From Terriglobia bacterium (GTDB lineage Bacteria > Acidobacteriota > Terriglobia > UBA7540): 10,434 bases of DNA. Below the pieces are notes generated by a model. It ran no database searches, was not told the origin of the DNA, and saw only the letters and a program-made list of their open reading frames with translations. The translations under genes and the position numbers were made by a program. Below are positions 6,444-10,434 of the stretch, piece after piece (positions within the stretch are counted from its first letter, which is position 1; every line of letters starts with the position of its first letter). The DNA lies in NCBI GenBank assembly GCA_030040455.1, contig JASHTR010000474.1, positions 1 to 10,434 on the forward strand. Direction: 5' to 3'.

Positions 6444-6995
6444 ATGCCCATGACAATTGCCCGCCGGTACGCGCGCGCCCTGGCCGAAGCGGCGGAATCA
6501 CATTATTCCGGGATCATGGAAGCGCTGGACACCTTCGCCGGAATCTACCGGGAAAGCCCGGAATTGCGCGAAGCGCTTGACAGCCCCCTGGTCTCTGTTC
6601 AGCAAAAAAGCAATATTCTCAAAGCCATCCTCGAGCGCCTTCAAGTCTCTATCCTTGCCGGGAATTTTCTCCACGTGCTGCTCGCCCATTACCGGCTGAG
6701 CCTGCTGGATGAGATTCGCGCCGCGTTCAAGAGCCTTGTCAACGAGCGGCTGGGAATTGTTCAAATGACTTTAATCTCCGCGTCACCGCTCTCCGGCGAA
6801 CAACAGAAAGCCTTGCACGAAAGCTTCGGAGAACTCACCCATCAAAAAGTTGATATTCAATATCGGGTTGATCCGGATCTTTTAGGCGGCATCCGGGCGG
6901 AGATTAAGAGCACCGTGTACGACGGAACGGTTCGCGGATATCTCGACCAGATGCGCGAACAGTTGGAGGCGGGTCGAATCGGGTCCGCGCTGTAA
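6444..6995 (+). CDS. atpH: F-type ATP synthase subunit delta
   Basis: Delta (the OSCP equivalent) joins the peripheral stalk to the top of the alpha3beta3 head. The 183-residue protein has the standard start ARRYARALAEAAE, an all-helical N-terminal domain, and the conserved C-terminal segment DPDLLGGIRAEIKSTVYDGT (about residues 143-162) before the final helix. The length is normal. ATG 6444 has AAGG about 8 bases upstream. A second in-frame ATG at 6450 is a minor alternative. The gap to atpF is 9 bases, while the gap to atpA is an unusually long 138 bases. Confidence 0.95.
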   Translation: MPMTIARRYARALAEAAESHYSGIMEALDTFAGIYRESPELREALDSPLVSVQQKSNILKAILERLQVSILAGNFLHVLLAHYRLSLLDEIRAAFKSLVNERLGIVQMTLISASPLSGEQQKALHESFGELTHQKVDIQYRVDPDLLGGIRAEIKSTVYDGTVRGYLDQMREQLEAGRIGSAL

Positions 6996-7064
6996 ACCGA
7001 CGGATAACAGGTCGCGCAGCGTTTCCTGCCTTTGGAAACTCTGTGGCTTGTCAGTCCTTACGAA

Positions 7065-7100
7065 AGGCCGCAGACTTCGAAAAGCTCGAAGTCTGTGCCT
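7065..7100 (+). repeat. Long perfect hairpin in the atpH-atpA gap
   Basis: CAGACTTCGA (7071-7080) and TCGAAGTCTG (7086-7095) form a perfect 10-bp stem around a 5-base AAAGC loop. A small internal loop leads to a further 4-bp extension (AGGC 7065-7068 with GCCT 7097-7100). No T-tract follows, so it is not an intrinsic terminator. A smaller hairpin, GTTTCC(7)GGAAAC at 7021-7039, precedes it. The 138-base gap contains no supported gene. It could be a REP-like repeat or an RNA processing or stability site. Confidence 0.6.
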
Positions 7101-7133
7101 CCGTGCTCCACAACAGCGTCAAGGGAAAAGATC

Positions 7134-8669
7134 ATGCCACAAATCAAAGCTGATGAAATCACGAGCATTATTCGCGACCAGATCGAGAACTTCGACCGCC
7201 TTGTCTCGGTGAGTGAAGTTGGCTCCGTCATCTCGGTTGGGGACGGCGTGGCTCGCATCCACGGTTTGGATAACGTCATGGCGGGCGAGCTGCTCAGCCT
7301 GCCTCACGACGTCGCCGGACTTGCCCTCAACCTGGAAGAAGACCAGGTAAGCGCTGTTCTGCTTGGCGATTTCACCAAAATCGAAGAAGGCGACGTGGTA
7401 AAGCGCACCCACCGCATTATGTCTGTGCCGGTGGGCGACGCGCTCATCGGCCGCGTGGTGGACCCGCTTGGCCGGCCCCTCGACGACGGCGGCCTGATTG
7501 CGACCGATGAATTCAACCCGATTGAAAGGCTCGCGCCGGGCGTGGTGGACCGGATGCCGGTGCGCGAACCCTTGCAAACCGGAATCAAGTCCATCGACGC
7601 GATGATTCCGATTGGCCGCGGGCAGCGCGAGTTGATTATCGGCGACCGGCAGACCGGCAAAACCGCCGTTGCACTTGACACCATCATCAACCAGCGTGAT
7701 GGCGACGTCATTTGCATCTACGTGGCGATCGGCCAGAAGCGCTCGACCATCGCCCAGGTGGTGGCTACCCTCGCCCAACACAGCGCGCTGAAATACTCCA
7801 TCGTCGTTGCCGCCAGCTCGTCGCTGCCCGCGCCCATGCAATACCTCGCTCCCTATGCAGGATGCGCGATGGGCGAATACTTCCGCGACCGAGGACGGCA
7901 CGTGCTGTGCATCTACGACGACCTTTCAAAGCACGCGGTCGCGTATCGCGAGATTTCCCTGTTGCTCCGCCGGCCACCGGGCCGCGAAGCCTATCCCGGC
8001 GACGTTTTTTACCTTCACTCGCGGTTGCTCGAGCGCGCCGCGAAGCTCAACAACGAGCAAGGCGCAGGATCGCTTACGGCGCTCCCCATCATTGAAACGC
8101 AGGCCGGCGACATCTCCGCCTATATTCCTACCAACGTGATTTCCATCACCGACGGACAAATTTACCTTCAGGCGGATCTTTTCAACTCCGGGGTTCGGCC
8201 CGCCGTGGACGTGGGGCTTTCCGTCTCGCGCGTCGGTGGCAACGCCCAGATCAAAGCCATGAAGCAGGTGGCAGGAACGCTACGGCTCGACTTAGCCCAA
8301 TACCGGGAGTTGGCGGCTTTTTCTCAGTTTGGCAGCGACTTGGACAAGGCGACCCAGGCGCAGCTCAATCGCGGTCGGCGTCTCACGGAAATCCTGAAGC
8401 AGGATCAATACCAGCCCTTGCCCGTGGAAAAGCAGGTCCTGATTATTTTTGCCGGCACCAACGGATATCTCGACGACCTGGGCGTGGAGGAATGCCGCCC
8501 GTTTGAAAAGCGACTCTATGAATTCATCGAGTCTGCTTATCCCGGCGTCCTGAGAAAGATTGCTGAGAAGGGAGCTTTGGACGACGAGCAGCGCAGCGCC
8601 ATCCGCAAGGCTCTCGACGAATACAAGACCACGTTCAAGGTCGAACAGGAAGTCGCAGTAAAAAGCTAG
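7134..8669 (+). CDS. atpA: F-type ATP synthase subunit alpha
   Basis: Alpha forms the non-catalytic nucleotide sites of the alpha3beta3 head and gives the arginine that completes the catalytic sites. The 511-residue protein is of normal length. The Walker A motif is GDRQTGKT (170-177), [11 protein letters not shown] lies at 280-290, and the alpha signature SVSRVGG at 363-369 includes the arginine finger R366. The ATG at 7134 gives the usual start [20 protein letters not shown] and has AGGG a short distance upstream. The frame stays open to an ATG at 7032, but that would read through the hairpin region and adds residues unlike the family. atpG follows 5 bases after the stop. Confidence 0.97.
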   Translation: MPQIKADEITSIIRDQIENFDRLVSVSEVGSVISVGDGVARIHGLDNVMAGELLSLPHDVAGLALNLEEDQVSAVLLGDFTKIEEGDVVKRTHRIMSVPVGDALIGRVVDPLGRPLDDGGLIATDEFNPIERLAPGVVDRMPVREPLQTGIKSIDAMIPIGRGQRELIIGDRQTGKTAVALDTIINQRDGDVICIYVAIGQKRSTIAQVVATLAQHSALKYSIVVAASSSLPAPMQYLAPYAGCAMGEYFRDRGRHVLCIYDDLSKHAVAYREISLLLRRPPGREAYPGDVFYLHSRLLERAAKLNNEQGAGSLTALPIIETQAGDISAYIPTNVISITDGQIYLQADLFNSGVRPAVDVGLSVSRVGGNAQIKAMKQVAGTLRLDLAQYRELAAFSQFGSDLDKATQAQLNRGRRLTEILKQDQYQPLPVEKQVLIIFAGTNGYLDDLGVEECRPFEKRLYEFIESAYPGVLRKIAEKGALDDEQRSAIRKALDEYKTTFKVEQEVAVKS

Positions 8670-8674
8670 AGACT

Positions 8675-9535
8675 ATGCCGAACGTTCTGGACCTCCGGCG
8701 ACGCATCCGCTCGGTGAAAAACACGCAGCAGATCACGCGCGCCATGAAAATGGTGGCAGCGGCGCGGCTTCGCCGGGCGCAGCAATCCGTCTTGAGCGCT
8801 CGCCCTTATTCAAGACAGATGCGGGCGTTTTTAAGCAGTCTTGCTGCCCGCGTTGAAGACCGCAGCCATCCGCTGCTGGCGGAAAGGCCTCTTCGGCGCG
8901 TCCTGCTGGTGTTGGTGACGACGGACCGCGGGCTGTGCGGCGCTTTCAACTCCAACCTGCTCAGGGCGGCGCAACGATATCTCGGCGAGCACGGTGACCA
9001 GGAAGTTCAGATGATTACCGCAGGCCGCAAGGGGCGCGACTTCTTCCGCAAGCGGCCGGTAAGACTTGCGGGCGAATACGTGCACCTGTTCCAGCGCCGC
9101 GTGGAATTCTCCGCCGCGCAGCAACTCGCTGCACAAATTACCGAGCTGTACAGTAGTGAATCGGTCGACGCAGTAGACATGATCTACAACGAATTCAAAT
9201 CGCTTTTCGCTCCCAACCTGGCGGTGGAGCGAATTCTGCCTCTCCGCCCCGCCGAGCCCCCGAAGGGCGAAACCTTGGTGGACTACATCTATGAGCAGCC
9301 CCCCGCGGAGATTCTCAGCCACTTGCTGCCGCGCTACGTTGAAGCGGAAGTTTACCGGGCGCTTCTGGAGTCCCAGGCCGCCGAGTTTGCCGCCCGCATG
9401 ACCGCCATGGACACGGCGACGCGCAACGCGCACGACCTGATCGGCTCGCTCACGCTCTACCTGAACCGCGTGCGCCAAGCGGCGATTACGAAGGAGATCA
9501 TCGAGATTGTCAGCGGCGCCGCAGCAGCAGTGTAG
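8675..9535 (+). CDS. atpG: F-type ATP synthase subunit gamma
   Basis: Gamma is the central rotating shaft that couples the c-ring to catalysis in beta. The 286-residue protein has the conserved N-terminal helix (LRRRIRSVKNTQQITRAMKM, about 6-25), the central Rossmann-like domain with TTDRGLCGAFNSNLLR near 82-97, and the C-terminal helix with NRVRQAAITKEIIEIVSGAAA. The length is typical. It starts 5 bases after the atpA stop with only a weak ribosome binding site, so translation is probably coupled. A 120-base gap with a palindromic element separates it from atpD. Confidence 0.97.
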   Translation: MPNVLDLRRRIRSVKNTQQITRAMKMVAAARLRRAQQSVLSARPYSRQMRAFLSSLAARVEDRSHPLLAERPLRRVLLVLVTTDRGLCGAFNSNLLRAAQRYLGEHGDQEVQMITAGRKGRDFFRKRPVRLAGEYVHLFQRRVEFSAAQQLAAQITELYSSESVDAVDMIYNEFKSLFAPNLAVERILPLRPAEPPKGETLVDYIYEQPPAEILSHLLPRYVEAEVYRALLESQAAEFAARMTAMDTATRNAHDLIGSLTLYLNRVRQAAITKEIIEIVSGAAAAV

Positions 9536-9538
9536 CGA

Positions 9539-10434
<896 letters not shown>

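Noticed and set aside
7032..7133. A 34-residue N-terminal extension of AtpA
   Set aside because: It would be translated from the intergenic hairpin region and has no family counterpart; the ATG at 7134 gives the standard start.
7119..7901. A 260-codon minus-strand open frame opposite atpA
   Set aside because: It is a shadow of the strongly conserved alpha subunit frame; the protein is rich in H, R, G and A with no domain-like pattern.
8831..9478. A 215-codon minus-strand open frame opposite atpG
   Set aside because: It is antisense to an intact gamma subunit and has no recognisable motif or ribosome binding site.

Overview
The window looks like chromosomal DNA from a moderately GC-rich free-living bacterium, most plausibly an acidobacterium (phylum Acidobacteriota). 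This is an inference from three things: the gene set, an F-type ATP synthase cluster with paired b'/b subunits whose b subunit carries a signal-peptide-like N-terminus, and interspersed palindromic repeats starting TGTCATCCTGAG of a kind I associate with that phylum. No rRNA or other decisive marker is present.

Left half (1-5006), minus strand. One co-directional block reads leftward from the centre: rplU (bL21), rpmA (bL27), obgE, nadD, rsfS, rlmH, a half-length cobO-like gene, accD, and folC (its 3' part runs off the window). It links ribosome assembly (bL21, bL27, Obg GTPase, RsfS silencing factor, RlmH 23S rRNA methyltransferase) to NAD synthesis (NadD), malonyl-CoA synthesis (AccD) and folate polyglutamylation (FolC). 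A terminator-like hairpin with a long T-tract sits between rpmA and obgE. A 122-base non-coding stretch rich in perfect hairpins precedes the truncated cobO.

Centre (5007-5166). A divergent intergenic region carries two back-to-back promoter candidates, each with a perfect TTGACA -35 box. One drives rplU leftward and one drives the ATP synthase genes rightward.

Right half (5167-10434), plus strand. The F1Fo ATP synthase genes run in the order atpF' (b'), atpF (b), atpH (delta), atpA (alpha), atpG (gamma), atpD (beta, cut by the window end). The ring and channel genes atpE and atpB are not upstream, because the cluster begins directly at the divergent promoter, so they must lie elsewhere. Three of the five internal gaps (185, 138 and 120 bases) each hold a different palindromic element, which is unusual for this normally compact operon.

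Most of the window is housekeeping DNA. I found no defence island, CRISPR array, transposase or tRNA. The points worth a second look are the truncated cobO with its structured leader, the terminator before obgE, an atypical G4 motif in Obg, an atypical RlmH C-terminus, and the palindromic elements inside the atp cluster.
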